From the NCBI GenBank assembly GCA_032622095.1, contig CP136063.1:24366987-24430986 (forward strand): 64,000 nucleotides of DNA, given 5' to 3'. A program made the position numbers and the translations under genes. Each line of letters starts with the position of its first letter. Position 1 is the first letter of the stretch. This stretch comes from Siphonodentalium dalli. Taxonomy: Eukaryota; Mollusca; Scaphopoda; Gadilida; Siphonodentaliidae. The notes under the pieces are model-generated. The model was not told the origin of the DNA, searched no databases, and saw nothing but the letters and a program-made list of their open reading frames with translations. Shown in pieces: positions 38,395-49,960 of this stretch.

Positions 38395-38870
38395 TTGTCC
38401 GTTCGGATAGTTTCCGGATGAGAACTTTATTTTGGGCTATCGGACCAAATTTGGTATGTGAGTTTATCAGTTCAAAACACAGGTCAGGTTCGAAGGTCCG
38501 CCCATTTTGTCGGAGTTATGGCCCCATTTTGACTTAGAATTTTGTTGTTTCCAGATGATAACTTTAGTTTGTGTGATAAGATCTGAAATAAATTTGGTAC
38601 GGGAGGTTACCAGCTCCACATACAGGTAAAGTTCAAATTTGGGTTTGGTCCGCCCATTTATGCCGGAGATATGATCCTTGTTGTCTTATAATTTGCCAAT
38701 TATTTTGGTTTCTAGGTGATAATTTTTGTTTTTGTGACATGATTGTTTTTAAATTTGGTATGTGGATGTTGTATATGAATCTCTTGATATTTGGTACGTG
38801 GTTCAAATGCCAAGTTTGAATTTTGTCATGGTCCGATGAATTTTGACAGAGTTAAAAAAAACTATCCTTA
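38395..38870. repeat. Family-1 intronic minisatellite, three diverged copies
   Basis: Landmarks at 38410-38440 (ccggatgagaacttt), 38552-38575 (ccagatgataactttag) and 38712-38735 (aggtgataatttt) show a period of about 150 bp. The last part is inside the tandem duplication and so occurs again at 39521-39880. Confidence 0.7.
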
Positions 38871-40538
38871 CAAAAAAGCCAACTTTTTGGGAGACAAGTG
38901 GTCGGCGACCTTTATTTTATTTAGTTGTATACAATATAAAGAGTAAACAATAGAAATAAGCTCCACTCAGCATTCTTCTTAAACGCAGTTCATTCGGGTA
39001 CATGCATGATGCTTGTTAGTTTGGTAAATTTGAGATCGTTTCATTCGTGCCGTCTCAATATTTTTAATCAGCGGTCCCATCAAAATTGTGACTATAGACT
39101 ACGGGAAGAAAATCTATAGCTGTTGTCGCCCTGTTGAACCCTGTGTCTATAGATCAACCCTACCCTGAAACATGTGCCATTTACAGAACCCGAAGCCTGT
39201 TGTAATTTGAGAGTTCATAATAGTGATAGTGAAGAACAGAATATGATATCGAATAGGCTCCTGCGAATCACAATTTTTTCATCGAATCGAACCTCGAATC
39301 GAATGAGGGGAAGATTTCACATCGAATCGAACCTCGAATTGAATCACCATAATCAAAAGTGCAGCGACATTAACAATATGTTTTCGTCATTGCGATTAAA
39401 TAGAAAACTTGACAAATAATCTATCAATTCATCATGGCCCAACACTGTAATACTTTGGCTGATTATACTGGAAATTTTAATTGATAAATGAAATCGGACA
39501 AGATGAAGGTACATTTGTACCCCATTTTGTCGGGAGTTATGGCCCCATTTTGACTTAGAATTTTGTTGTTTCCAGATGATAACTTTAGTTTGTGTGATCA
39601 GATCTGAAATAAATTTGGTACGGGAGGTTACCAGCTCCACATACAGGTCAATTTCGAATTTGGGTTTGGTCCGCCCATTTATGCCGGAGATATGATCCTT
39701 GTTGTCTTATAATTTGCCAATTATTTTGGTTTCTAGGTGATAATTTTTGTTTTTGTGACATGATTGTTTTTAAATTTGGTATGTGGATTTTGTATATGAA
39801 TCTCTTGATATTTGGTACGTGGTTCAAATGCCAAGTTTGAATTTTGTCATGGTCCGATGAATTTTGACAGAGTTAAAAAAAACTATCCTTACAAAAAAGC
39901 CAACTTTTTGGGAGACAAGTGGTCGGCGACCTTTATTTTATTTAGTTGTATACAATATAAAGAGTAAACAATAGAAATAAGCTCCACTCAGCATTCTTCT
40001 TAAACGCAGTTCATTCGGGTACATGCATGATGCTTGTTAGTTTGGTAAATTTGAGATCGTTTCATTCGTGCCGTCTCAATATTTTTAATCAGCGGTCCCA
40101 TCAAAATTGTGACTATAGACTACGGGAAGAAAATCTATAGCTGTTGTCGCCCTGTTGAACCCTATGTCTATAGATCAACCCTACCCTGAAACATGTGCCA
40201 TTTACAGAACCCGAAGCCTGTTGTAAATTGAGAGTTCATAATAGTGATAGTGAAGAACAGAATATGATATCGAATAGGCTCCTGCGAATCACAATTTTTT
40301 CATCTAATCGAACCTCGAATGGAATGAGGGGAAGATTTCACATCGAATCGAACCTCGAATTGAATCACCATAATCAAAAGTGCAGCAACATTAACAATAT
40401 GTTTTCGTCATTGCGATTATATAGAAAACATGACAAATCTATCAATTCATCATGGCCCAACACTGTAATACTTTGGCTGATTATACTGGAAATTTTAATT
40501 GATAAATGAAATCGGACAAGATGAAGGTACATTTGTAC
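38501..40538. repeat. Tandem duplication of 1.02 kb, two copies about 98 percent identical
   Basis: 38501-39520 and 39521-40538 align at a constant offset of about 1020 bp with roughly 15 visible differences (for example cggag/cgggag, ataagatc/atcagatc). The unit starts cccattttgtcgg and ends aaggtacatttgtac. It contains Family-1 minisatellite sequence and the left end of a hAT-like element, so duplication happened after that insertion. Similar ORFs at 39174 and 40195 are by-products of the duplication and not genes. Confidence 0.93.
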
Positions 40539-41182
40539 TGTGAATACTGTAGAGAAAAATATTTGGGGGAATTAATACGTGCTGTTTTTCACACGGCATC
40601 GATCCTAAATGTACTTTGGTGTACAATGTCCAATGTGTTCCACGTGATGCTCTAGTGCAGGGAAGTAATTAAATTTCCAGCTATATACATGGCAGTACTT
40701 GTCAGAAATCATTCAATAATCATTGCGAATGTGAGTGTCATAACATTTAAAGGCGTCATTTGCATCATGTTTCAGGATATTCAGTAAGGATATTATTATG
40801 CAACCAATAATTCTATTGAAAAAGTTAAAATATAACAACGGACTATCTTGCGTGGATTGTTGACAATCGGGTGGTGACAAAACTGTGGGAAAACTAAATC
40901 CGTTCAGTTACAACTTACTCAGTACTGTTACCAGAGGTCAAGGGTCTAGGAGTTCAGAATGTTGTGTAACAGAATGATTGCTACATAATTATGCGGTTAT
41001 CATGATCTCCCTTCTGTTAAATGAGATATAGTCAATGTTTTCAATAATATATCAGAAAAAGTCACAGGAGTCTCCCGGTGTGGGAGGGTTCGATAATTTA
41101 TCAAATCGAATCGAATTTGAATCAAACCTTTTGCATGATTTCATATCGATCGTATCAAATCTTTAACATTCGCAGGAGTCTA
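40275..41182. mobile_element. hAT-like element, 908 bp, with 8-bp target duplication
   Basis: Ends are taggctcctgcgaat at the left and attcgcaggagtcta at the right. The octamer atatcgaa directly flanks both sides (40267-40274 and 41183-41190), the 8-bp duplication typical of hAT insertion. Both subterminal regions are full of atcgaatcgaa-type motifs. No transposase ORF, so non-autonomous. It shares its TIR with the element at 58270-59116. A truncated left end is repeated at 39254 because of the tandem duplication. Confidence 0.88.
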
Positions 41183-41458
41183 ATATCGAAACAGATTTCA
41201 TTGTGTGATGTATATTGAAATAATATCCTAATCATAGCACTTAAGTGGAAGAATTAAAACACTTTATACACACAAATCGGTGATTTATAAGGATTTCTCA
41301 ATGAATTAAAACTGGTAATGTCACAACTGTGAATTACGTCCCCGGTGACAGTACACAAATGATTGTAGTATCTTCATATATAGTCCTAATCAGGGACTAT
41401 TTTGTCACAAACTATTATAAGAATTTTTATGGTAGAAAGTGTGTGATAAACAGAATAA

Positions 41459-41980
41459 TCAGTTGGTTTTGATGATTACAGGACATAATTCACTTGGGGA
41501 GTTGGACCTACTTGCTAGGGTTTTAACCCTTTACCCAACAGAAGGTCCCTGTGCCAATGCATTCTCTTATATATGCGAGTCGACCATAGGTCGCCTCGCA
41601 TATATAAGAGAATGCATTGGCTTAACACATTAAAAATTATAAAATTGTTAAAGAATGTAAGAAAAAATGGTAAAAAGTGTTAAAAAAAGATTTTTTTTAG
41701 GCCAATGCATTCTCTTATATATGCGAGGCGACCTATGGTCGACTCGCATATATAAGAGAATGCATTGGCACAGGGTATAACTGTAACTATCACAATGAGG
41801 TCAAGGAGCCGGTTCCAATGATATCCATATTTGTATGGTTCTATTGAGACAGACCGAAGATAATTTAGGCTGTTGAAGCTTTATTTGGCCGGTTTTGGCC
41901 GGTTTGTTGGGTAAAGGGTTAATAGGCTCAATTCCCCTCATGAATTATGTCATGTAATCATCAAAACCAACTTATTACTC
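41459..41980. mobile_element. Foldback split by a TTAA element
   Basis: Left arm 41459-41515 (agttggttttgatgattaca, then gacataattca) is the inverse of right arm 41930-41975 (tgaattatgtcatgtaatca). The loop holds the TTAA-flanked element at 41527-41918, so an older hairpin element was hit by a younger one. Confidence 0.8.
41527..41918 (+). mobile_element. Double-palindrome TTAA element, long type, copy 1 (392 bp)
   Basis: TTAA flanks at 41523-41526 and 41919-41922; TIR ccctttacccaaca against tgttgggtaaaggg. The left half contains two large palindromes, each from ccaatgcattctcttatata through a central tcgaccataggtcg or its inverse to tatataagagaatgcattgg, in inverse order around an A/T-rich spacer. 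The right part is a unique arm with gccggttttggccggttt. TTAA targeting points to a piggyBac- or Kolobok-type transposase (inference). Confidence 0.88.
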
Positions 41981-43303
41981 TCTCTATCTTTGAAATAAAT
42001 TTTCGACCACATGGCCTTCATCAGAATTAGGAAGAGGCAGTTGACTACATTTTCAAGAGGACATCATTAAACATAAACAAGTTATGGTGGGAATTGCTTT
42101 TAGTGTTCATATCGCTCGCATGTCCAGTTTTCTTATCCATGCATCTTCTTTAATGAGTCTTAATTTTACATTACCTTTACCCACTATTTCCAACACCGAG
42201 AACTCATGTCATGATTGTTCATGGAGAAGTTGCCGCTTATGGGCTTTTCGCTGTTTCCAAGGTCTCTGATATATTCTTTCATGTGTGCAAAAATTGCAGA
42301 ACCATTTCATCTATGTATGTGCTGCTTTGTTACATTTTCTACATTTTGAAGATCCCATCACAGAAATGGTGCCTTTGGATCACACTTACGATAGCATAGT
42401 GCTTAAACTGGGTTTCCACTAGGGTTAAAATGTAGGGTCCATATAGCTAGGATAGGACGGAACAACCATGGCTTGGCTCTCAATTGAAAATCTTGAAATA
42501 CCATGCTCAAAAGCTCCCTGTTTCCTTGCACCAGAGAATAATGCTGGGTGGATGTACCGGTATTGGGCTATAAAAATATCGCCGTAAGTTGAAAATCACA
42601 CTGCGTTACGTCCGATTACATGTTATTTCCATAAATATTATAAGAAATTTCACTGAATTTATCATCTAACCCTGGTCACCAATAGACAATATCATTGTAA
42701 TATCAGATAAATATAATTCTGAACACGGAAGTACTAATTATGAAATTGCCAACATGACTATTTATCAAAGTTAATTTTCATGGCACTCATTTAAATTCAT
42801 AATTTTCTGACAGTAATATATGGATGGATTAACAGATGATTGATTTATCTCAAATTCAAGTTCAATCCTTTCTGCAGACATGCCATGGTTTTTCTGCCAC
42901 CTGTCAGCCATATGCTCTTTCTCGCCCAAATCATACTTTTGATACGGAAAGTTAAGCTTACATGTATTTGCCGTTGTACCCCGACCCTTGTATCACTTCC
43001 CTCATTTTTAAGGAATGACTCTTTGAATTTGTTTCGGAAGAAATTGAAACAGTCAATGGTAAAACCCTGAGATCTGTTGCAGTGTGTGGTAGTGATGACT
43101 GCATGGTCATTGGAAACCAAATACAACATGACCTGTACAAAACAATTACTGGTATTTTATATTGATTGACGCCCCCTTTATTTCATTTTTATTTGGGGCA
43201 CTGAAACATCTGTTTTAAGGATCCCCAACTGGCCTAGCGGAAACCCTTGCTTAAGTTAAAACTGAAATGTGTACTTCATAGGATGTTTATTTCCCTTCAA
43301 CAG

Positions 43304-43492
43304 GAGGAAGGTTTGCCAATAGAGTTATATGTAGAGAGGACTGGAGGGGACCTGATGATGGTGGAGATACAGTATGTCATAGAGCCGAATGGGTGGAAGG
43401 ATTTCTATGGTGCTACAAATGTCCTCAAATTCGAGCCTGGTGTGACCTCGCGGAACTTCACCATAGTAGCCAAGGGAGATAACGTACCTGAG
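43304..43492 (+). CDS. ADGRV1: ADGRV1-like exon 7: Calx-beta domain 5
   Basis: Acceptor ttcaacag ending 43303, donor GTTAGT at 43493, phase 0 both ends, 63 codons. It reads EEGLPIELYVERTGGDLMMV, EIQYVIEPNGWKDFYGATNV, LKFEPGVTSRNFTIVAKGDN and VPE. This gives the E.G..I.L.V.R.GG strand pair, the FEPG turn and the start of the acidic turn (GDNVPE), interrupted by the intron exactly after PE. NFT is a glycosylation sequon. Following exon 6 (IFQFSEGVRNSYTVK) it forms a textbook domain start. Confidence 0.9.
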
Positions 43493-43845
43493 GTTAGTGA
43501 TGTCTATGTTAGATTAAAGAAGGTCGATTATCTTGACCATTGTTGAGAAATGTTCAAACAGTGTTTCCTCAAAAATATCAAGATATCAAAATCCTGGATG
43601 GAATAATATTGAATTGGAAAAATGACCATTAAGGTCTGGAATGTCTGCTCAAAGGCCCACTTAAATTTCGAGTCACCAATTATTTTTTTTATAGTGACTT
43701 GATATACGGTTTTAATAACAATTTATGCCATGATTAAAATACTATAATTCATCACCATTTGAAATGTCTGTGTCTCAGTAGATGCCCATAGAGAAATAGA
43801 AAACAGCTGAAATTCTCTGAAATAGAGAGGGAAGAAATCAGAGGG

Positions 43846-44030
43846 AGTGAAATGTTAGCATAGCATATTACTGGTAATAGGTCGTTGTGTGTTCCAAATA
43901 TTGAGTGTCAATTGATTGAGGTCAGTTGATAATTGAATGAATATTCCGTGGTGCTGGCCCGAGTCAGTACATGCAGTGACCATGTGGTGTGGGAAAAGAG
44001 TCACTTTCCCGAGAATAGAATATTTTCCAA
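43846..44030. repeat. Left inverted terminal repeat of the DIRS-like element
   Basis: Roughly 185 bp matching inverted 49961-50140 at an estimated 85 percent. The conserved middle is ttgaatgaatattccgtgg followed by ctggcccgagtcagtacatg. It is the 3' end in element orientation. Confidence 0.85.
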
Positions 44031-44070
44031 GTTGCAATTGAATAAAGGAGGGAAATACAGGGAGGGTAGT

Positions 44071-44205
44071 TACTCTCTCTGATTTCTTCCCTCTCTATTT
44101 CAGAGAATTCCTCTCACCCACACCTAAATGTGAGGATGAGAATATGAATTCTCCTGCATAAGTTCGTACAGAAATCTTCGGGAGTGAAAATGTTAACATA
44201 GCATT
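44071..44205. repeat. Internal complementary region of the DIRS-like element
   Basis: 44071-44115 (ctgatttcttccctctctat, then ttcagagaattc) is the reverse complement of 43811-43848. 44145-44200 (aattctcctgcata, gggagtgaaaatgttaacat) repeats the outermost right terminus at 50105-50152 in inverse. This joint of both termini is what the circular DIRS intermediate uses as template (established model for DIRS-1). Confidence 0.75.
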
Positions 44206-44489
44206 GTCCCGAAATAACTTGGGAAATATCAGATGTACGAAGTATCAATAATCTGGGAGTAATAATGGTCAGATCTAACCTTTAGATACTTTATTAGATG
44301 AATAAACACAGTTAATTAGCTGCTTTCATCTGTAATAGTGGCTACTCGTGACATTGTCTTTGGTAGCAAATGTTGAGGAATACCATCTCAGTATAACCAT
44401 GATTCAGTCTGGAGCTGACCACCCCTCCCTCTGTTCCTCAGAGGAGTTAAACTGGTATCAAAAACCGCATCTGAAAAAGATTGGTTGGT

Positions 44490-45860
44490 ATGTCTGAAGT
44501 AATATTTATAAAAAACCCCAGCAGATGTCCAGTTAGCAGTTCAAAATAGTTTCAAGAGGTACTCTCGCCAAAGCTGCTGTGCTAGTGGTGGATCCTCTGA
44601 TGGAGTGAGATTTAAAAATTTCCGTATTTATACCAGACTCTCGTAAAATGTCACTTATCCATCGACTGATGGTCGCAGGCGCGACTGGTTTGAAAGTTTT
44701 AAATGAAATAAATAAGTTGTAATCATTACGATGGGTCATTGTCCGATTGATGTAATGATTGAGGATATAAATCACACATAATTCACATTTGGTGAAAGGA
44801 AACAGTTCAACTGTTACAGGAGCTCGTCCTGGTCTGGAAGTTTTAATAAGAGATACCACAGTGAAAATAACAGCGGAAGGTGTCACTCTAGCATGGCCTA
44901 GATTTAAAAGAGCCAGAGTTTGAGATCTTTGTGCAGTGCTCAGTGCAATTAGACATGCTAATTTCTTGTGAGAATGTCAAGAGACAATGTTTCTAATGGA
45001 AACAATGAAGCAAGATAATGAAGAACAGGAACCACCTTCCAAGCAAACCTTGAAATAGGGTGTCTGTCATTTGCAGAGTGAGGTCCCCAGAGGGTGAATT
45101 TAGTGATGCTACCCCGCATAGCGGGCTAGCATCACTAAATTCACCCTCTGGGGACCTCATTCTGCAAATGACAGACACACTATTTCAAGGCTTGCTTCCA
45201 AGTGTGAGTGTATCAAGCTTTGGGTGGGTTGGCGTTATAGATGCCTAAAGTTAATGAATCGGCAAATGAGGGCTTCATTGGATAAACTGTAATTTCCCAG
45301 TAGTTTGAGTGTTTGACTTAGCATCGATCGACATGTATTGATATCACTATATGATTTACCCAGAGAAGCTAGGTGTTGTAAATATTGAAGAATATCTGTC
45401 ACAGAGGGAACAATGGAATTAAGATGTCTTGAAGCACACCAAACTGCCCACTTGTTCCAGGCAAAATGGCAGGTCGCCATGATTGGAGTATGATGTTGGC
45501 AGTGTTGGAAGGAATCCTGATGCACTGAGGGCAGTCCTGAGACATAGCATGCAGTCAATCTGGGGCCTCGCAATCTGTGATTGGGATACTGTTGATGAGA
45601 CTGTGGCAGAATCAACAAATTCTGTGTCAGAGGAAGCTAGAGGTGCCGCCAGAATCGTCAAAAGAAGAGGGAACCTTGGTTGAGTGGTCCAGTGAGGAAC
45701 AATTAAGATACCTTTGACAACTCTGTCTGTGATTATTTTCCCAATGACCTTGGACAGCAACCTGAAAGGTGCAAATATATATGGTGAATATGATGTCCAA
45801 GTGAAGCTCAATGCATCGGTTTGAATAGCTCGGTGGTCAGAACTCCCAACTGACAAATTT
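44490..45860 (-). pseudogene. DIRS tyrosine recombinase, frameshifted
   Basis: The N-terminal part has WNKWAVWCASRHL and SYSDINTCRSMLSQTL near 45300-45480, the usual core-binding pattern of DIRS recombinases. After the palindromic insertion at 45040-45198 come LACLIALSTAQRSQTLALL and the catalytic block HSIRGSTTSTAALARVPLET (His at 44605-44607, Arg at 44596-44598). The expected nucleophile Tyr lies in a shifted frame near 44498-44510 (NWTSAGVFYKYY). At least two frameshifts plus the insertion abolish function. It normally integrates the circular DNA intermediate. Confidence 0.82.
45040..45198. mobile_element. Near-perfect 159-bp palindrome (foldback MITE copy 3) inside the recombinase
   Basis: Symmetric about 45119: ttgcagagtgaggtccccag / ctggggacctcattctgcaa, with centre cccgc-ata-gcggg. 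Few mismatches exist between arms, so it is young. It interrupts the DIRS recombinase and belongs to the family at 26680 and 27006. Confidence 0.9.
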
Positions 45861-45956
45861 GACAAGTTGTGTATTCCATCTTGAAGCAAATAAGTCAACA
45901 TCTGGGATAAAGTCAAATACACAAGTAATTTGATGAAAAATATTATGGTTCAACTA

Positions 45957-46530
45957 TCATTCGAGGTCAAGCTGTAGATGGCGCAATAAATCATCGGCGT
46001 CAACCATTTCCAATCCAGCTATGTGGACAGCTGATAAGTCGATATTCCTTAAATCTGTCCATGCAAAAATGGATTTGCAAAGATTGTTGAGATCAGGAAT
46101 ATGACCGCCTTGTTTATTAACGTAACTGACAGCTGTGGCATTATCACACTTAACACAAATATGAATATGAGTCATATCTTGGCATAAGGAAGTCAGACCG
46201 TTCCAAATAGCTAAAAGCTCCAAATAATTGATATGATGTGCGAGATCAGAATCTGACCGACAACCAGAGGCTTCGTCACTACAAATAAGAGCTCCCCAGC
46301 CTCGACGAGATGAATATGTCTCTAAATATTCTGAGATAGGTCAGGCCCTGAAAGGGCATCCATTTATTAGAGACAATATGGGTCAACCACCAGTGGATAT
46401 CATTTTTAACCCTTGAGGAAAGTTCAATGGAGGCATTGAAATTTTGATTGTGTAGTCGGAGCCCTGCAATTTTTTCATGATCGAGAGCTCGATAATAAAG
46501 GTTGCCAAATTTCCTGAGACAGTTTGACAA
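45957..46530 (-). pseudogene. DIRS RNase H region, degraded
   Basis: Contains NDIHWWLTHI (near 46390), then ELLAIWNGLTSL, VKCDNATAVSYVNKQGG and SAVHIAGLEMVDADDLLRH, the acidic residues and AD-L pattern of the RNase H domain of DIRS pol. It continues directly from the RT and ends close to the recombinase linker (DALSFTWTSYSPYIFAPF, near 45800). The reading frame is broken between 46223 and 46279. Confidence 0.8.
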
Positions 46531-46963
46531 TCATGTCAATTTTCTCTTGTGGAAGAAAAACTTTCCAGGTAACTGAGTCAATGATAAAACCCAAGTACTT
46601 AATTTGGTTAGTGGGTTCAAGATGTGAATTTCATGGTTGACACAAAAGCCCTGAGCAGTCAGCATGTTGATAGCCAGTCTCGTATTATCGAAACATCCAG
46701 AATAGGAATTAGTACAATGTATACTGTCATCAATATAATAAAATGATCGAATACCGTGTGAACGGAGTGCCGAAAAAATAGGTTTCATGAGTTTTGTGAA
46801 AATTCGGGGTCCAGATCGGAGCCCGAATGGAAAAACCCACATATTCCCTAAGTTGGGATGTCCAGTAAAACCTCAAATAATGTCTGAATGCAGGATCTAT
46901 CAAAATACTGTTTGTAGGCATTGTGGAGATCAAAGGTAGTGAAAAAATCCCCAGGTTGAACAG
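46531..46963 (-). pseudogene. DIRS reverse transcriptase, C-terminal part
   Basis: Begins next to the hAT-like insertion with VQPGDFFTTFDLHNAY (motif A type, D present), then FGLRSGPRIFTKLMKPIFSA and the catalytic FYYIDDSIH (the YxDD box). A frameshift separates the motif A and YIDD segments. The N-terminal half is at 48200-48444 across the insertion, and its frame runs into this one once the insertion and one target copy are ignored. Confidence 0.85.
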
Positions 46964-46971
46964 ATTGTAGC

Positions 46972-48191
46972 TAGTGCTGAAACGGTTGACCTATTTTTGT
47001 AGCCGGTTAACCGCGACGTGTAACCGGATCATAACCGGTTATCCGCTATTTTCAACCTATGACTTTACACTGATTATTTACATCATAATAAATCAAATTA
47101 TGCTGATATATTGGTACATATTAACTGTATGGCAAACTCGCGTAATGTTTACACAGACAGAGCTTCTATTAAACGAATGTAAATCACCAAACACGAACGT
47201 CACAAAGCCACGTGTTAACAACTTTGCAGATGACACAGTGAACTAAAACTCGCAGTTTTTATAAATAGACATGTCATGCTTGACCTGTTTGTACTGCACT
47301 TGCGATTGCTACCTGACTTGTTATCATTCTCGTCTTGGGAAGAATATTGTGTGACCTATATACATGTTCTTACATGCAAATATCGGCAGTGTGTTATTGC
47401 CATTATAGCGATTGTGGGACTGGCCGATTATTATGTCATGTGATTCAGGTATTCTAACTGCTGGTTGTTCTTTGGCAACTTGAGATTGATAGGATGACTG
47501 ACATCGATAAACACAATTATGAATTTTGGTAACTTTATGTAGTTAACAAATGAAAATTAAAAAAACAGCTGAAAACAGTGTTTTCTGTTATAAGACAATC
47601 AAATACTGAGAATTTATAGTCATTAGTAGGATGCAAATAAGTCCGACTGCACGGGAACACCACTTTGATTCGAGTTCATCTGAACTTCATCGACTGAGAT
47701 TAATAACTCAAACTCAGTAATGTTAAAAGTATAGACCGAGCGTATCTAAATAGGGTTGGTTCCCAGAGTTTACATTCTGCCAATTTATCTTTGAAATATG
47801 CACAGGCATTTCTTGGGTATCCATGATAGTATGATGATACTGTCTACAAGTAGTGAGTCGGAGAGTAGATGTCAAATGACCACGCCGTACTGCAGTGAAA
47901 ACGATTGTATTAGTCTTTGCCGATGACCCAGTGGTGTCAGAGCATGTGTTTTACCGGACATCGGAACATCAAAGATGACGTCATGCATCTTTGATGTTTA
48001 GCCGCCAATGCCAGACTATGTGATCTGCCATTCATGGAAGACTTTTGATCTGAAGGACCTTAACACGTTAGTTTTTATCAGTGGCATTGCATGTGTGTAT
48101 TACATAGCGGTTAACTGGTTGATCGTAGTTCAACCGGTTGCCGACGGTAGCCGGTTGTCAACCGGTTATCCGGATATCCGTTTCAGCACTA
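46972..48191. mobile_element. hAT-like element, 1220 bp, inserted in the DIRS reverse transcriptase
   Basis: TIR tagtgctgaaacgg at 46972 and ccgtttcagcacta at 48178-48191. The octamer attgtagc is duplicated on both sides (46964-46971 and 48192-48199). Subterminal regions are rich in aaccggtt motifs at both ends, typical of hAT transposase-binding clusters. Frames at 46974-47246 and 48008-48376 show no transposase features. Confidence 0.9.
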
Positions 48192-48199
48192 ATTGTAGC

Positions 48200-48444
48200 A
48201 CAACTGACAACATCTCCATCTTAAAATGTTCATGTGGGATACATTTGTTCAGATTTGTGAGGTTGATAATGAGCCTATGGCCACCAGATTTTTTAGGCCG
48301 CAAAAACATGTTAGAAATAAACTGTTTTGTGGTAGCTGAGCAAGGCAAAATCGCTCCTTTCGTCTTGAGACTTTGAATTTCATCATTAATGATAATTGAC
48401 TCTGATGTATAAAAAGGTATAGGTTTTGGTGTACAAATTTGCAT
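48200..48444 (-). pseudogene. DIRS reverse transcriptase, N-terminal part
   Basis: Reads MQICTPKPIPFYTSESIII, NDEIQSLKTKGAILPCSAT and TKQFISNMFLRPKKSGGHR followed by LIINLTNLNKCIPHEHFKME. These are the EI..L..KGAI, FIS..F...KK.GG.R and NL..LN..IP..HFKME motifs of DIRS-type RT fingers. The hAT-like element cuts it after SVVLQ. Confidence 0.88.
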
Positions 48445-48589
48445 GAGAATGGAATTTTGTAACCTTTCACAATGTTAATAGTCCATGTGTCATGGGTAAA
48501 TTAGTCCAGGCAGATAAAAAGTCGGCTATGGTAGACTTTATAAAATAATTGTTTGGAAACGGAAATTTGGAATAATTCACTACCTGGTT

Positions 48590-49898
48590 TAATTCTTCTG
48601 AGTGTCTGTGAATCGACTTGGTTTCCGGAAATTGCAGCCTGTCTGGTTGTCCCTGATGTTGGGCATGTTTCTCGGACGACCGATTTGGTATTGCTGTGGT
48701 TTGTGCCTGGATCTGTTGGGTGCACTTGCAGTTGCAGGAACGCCGTAAGGCCTGTGGCTGTGGCCTAAAAAAGGCTGAGCATGTCTGCGTGGCTGTGAGG
48801 TGACAAACTGGTTTGCAGTGGAACGATGAGTTTCACCGAGTTCTCGCATTCGCGAGAGACATCATCGCCGAAAACAAATCCAGTGATTGGAATTGTCGAT
48901 GAAATCAACCCTCTGGTGTGAGGTTTCAGAATAGGCGAAAATGTTTTGCAACGGTGCATAGAAAGTTCGTGAATGCCATTACCCAATAATCGACTGACGG
49001 ATAATCGGCAAAGCATCGGTGGAATTTCCAGATTGTTGAATCACTCCTAACAATTCAATCTGAGCGGCCATCGAAACAGAGAAAGTCTGCTGTGTAATTT
49101 GAGATGTTACATCATTCACCCGGATGTGGGGACTCCTGATCACGTTCCAGATCTCTGGATTAACCCTAGGCGGTGCGATTTTGATGGCATTTGAAGGGAT
49201 CGAAAATTTGCCCATTATATGTGCGATTCGATCTTTGTCGCACCTAATCGTGCATGCCCTTGTCGCAAAATCGGCAATAGTTGTTGGAACCTCCGCTCCG
49301 ACTTGAAAATCATGAGGAGACACTGAAATGTCCGGTAGTGGACCAAAAGCATCCGTCGCATGCCCAAATATGTGATCCACATCATTATTGACAAAATTTA
49401 TTTCGTCCCCTTTCTATGTCGACGTGATCATCTGGAAAAGGAAGGAAAGAATCGTCCGGTAGATCGTCTTGGTTGTGAGAGGGTGAAACTTGAGGTAAGG
49501 CGTTCAGCTGATCTAATCGTGCGTTTATGACATCCATGTTTTGCAAAATTAAATTCAATTGATCAGATGGCGGAGATGAAGCCGTCACTTGCTTGGCTGA
49601 AGCAGACGGGGTAGATTTCTTTGATTTGGATACAGCCGAATCCCGGGGGGAACCAGAGTGCTTTTCCTCTTTTTGGGTGTCTTTTTGTTTGGCGGGTCCG
49701 ATGAGGCATTTGTGTGTGCGCGAAATCGGTGTTTTTCGTCACAGTGATGACTGGGTGCGAAAACCCATGAAAAATGTCGGAGTCCGTATCACCAAAAAGG
49801 TAGAGTAAATCGTCGTCTCCAGTTCCCGTATCCAGATTGAAAGCGAGGGGAGAAAGAGGAGCACCCTTAGATGGTGCCTGAGATTTATCAGAAGCCAT
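48590..49898 (-). pseudogene. DIRS gag-like ORF, frameshifted
   Basis: Starts MASDKSQAPSKGAPLSPLAF at 49898, about 60 bp inside the right terminal repeat, and continues through an acidic segment (DDDLLYLFGDTDSD), a basic one (HRTRQTKRHPKRGK), then in other frames LNLILQNMDVINARLDQLNA and MDHIFGHATDAFGPLPDI up to a Gln/Arg-rich tail (NRSRHKPQQYQIGRP). Order and composition fit the poorly conserved first ORF of DIRS elements. At least three frameshifts are visible. Confidence 0.7.
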
Positions 49899-49960
49899 AT
49901 AAAAATATATAAAGGAGAGATAAAATGTTGCAAATTTGATCTTCACACCAGTTCCCAGTA

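Larger units (their letters stand above)
38059..43303. other. Intron 6 (5245 bp)
   Basis: Contains Family-1 repeats, a 1.02-kb tandem duplication (38501-40538), a hAT-like element (40275-41182) and a TTAA double-palindrome element (41527-41918) nested in a hairpin (41459-41980). 41985-43303 has no identified repeat; frames at 42084-42399 and 42840-43070 lack support, although SLPSFLRNDSLNLFRKKLK in the latter loosely recalls a LINE tail. Confidence 0.7.

Noticed and set aside
39174-40509. Two nearly identical ORFs (81 and 104 codons)
   Set aside because: They are the two copies of the tandem duplication running into a hAT terminus, with an Asn/Arg/Ser-rich low-complexity translation.
42840-43070. 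Possible LINE polymerase C-terminus
   Set aside because: Only a loose likeness over about 20 residues; no 3' UTR hairpin or tail follows.
44993-45248. Two mirror-image ORFs of 61 and 62 codons
   Set aside because: They are the two strands of the 159-bp palindrome and code for the same peptide by symmetry.
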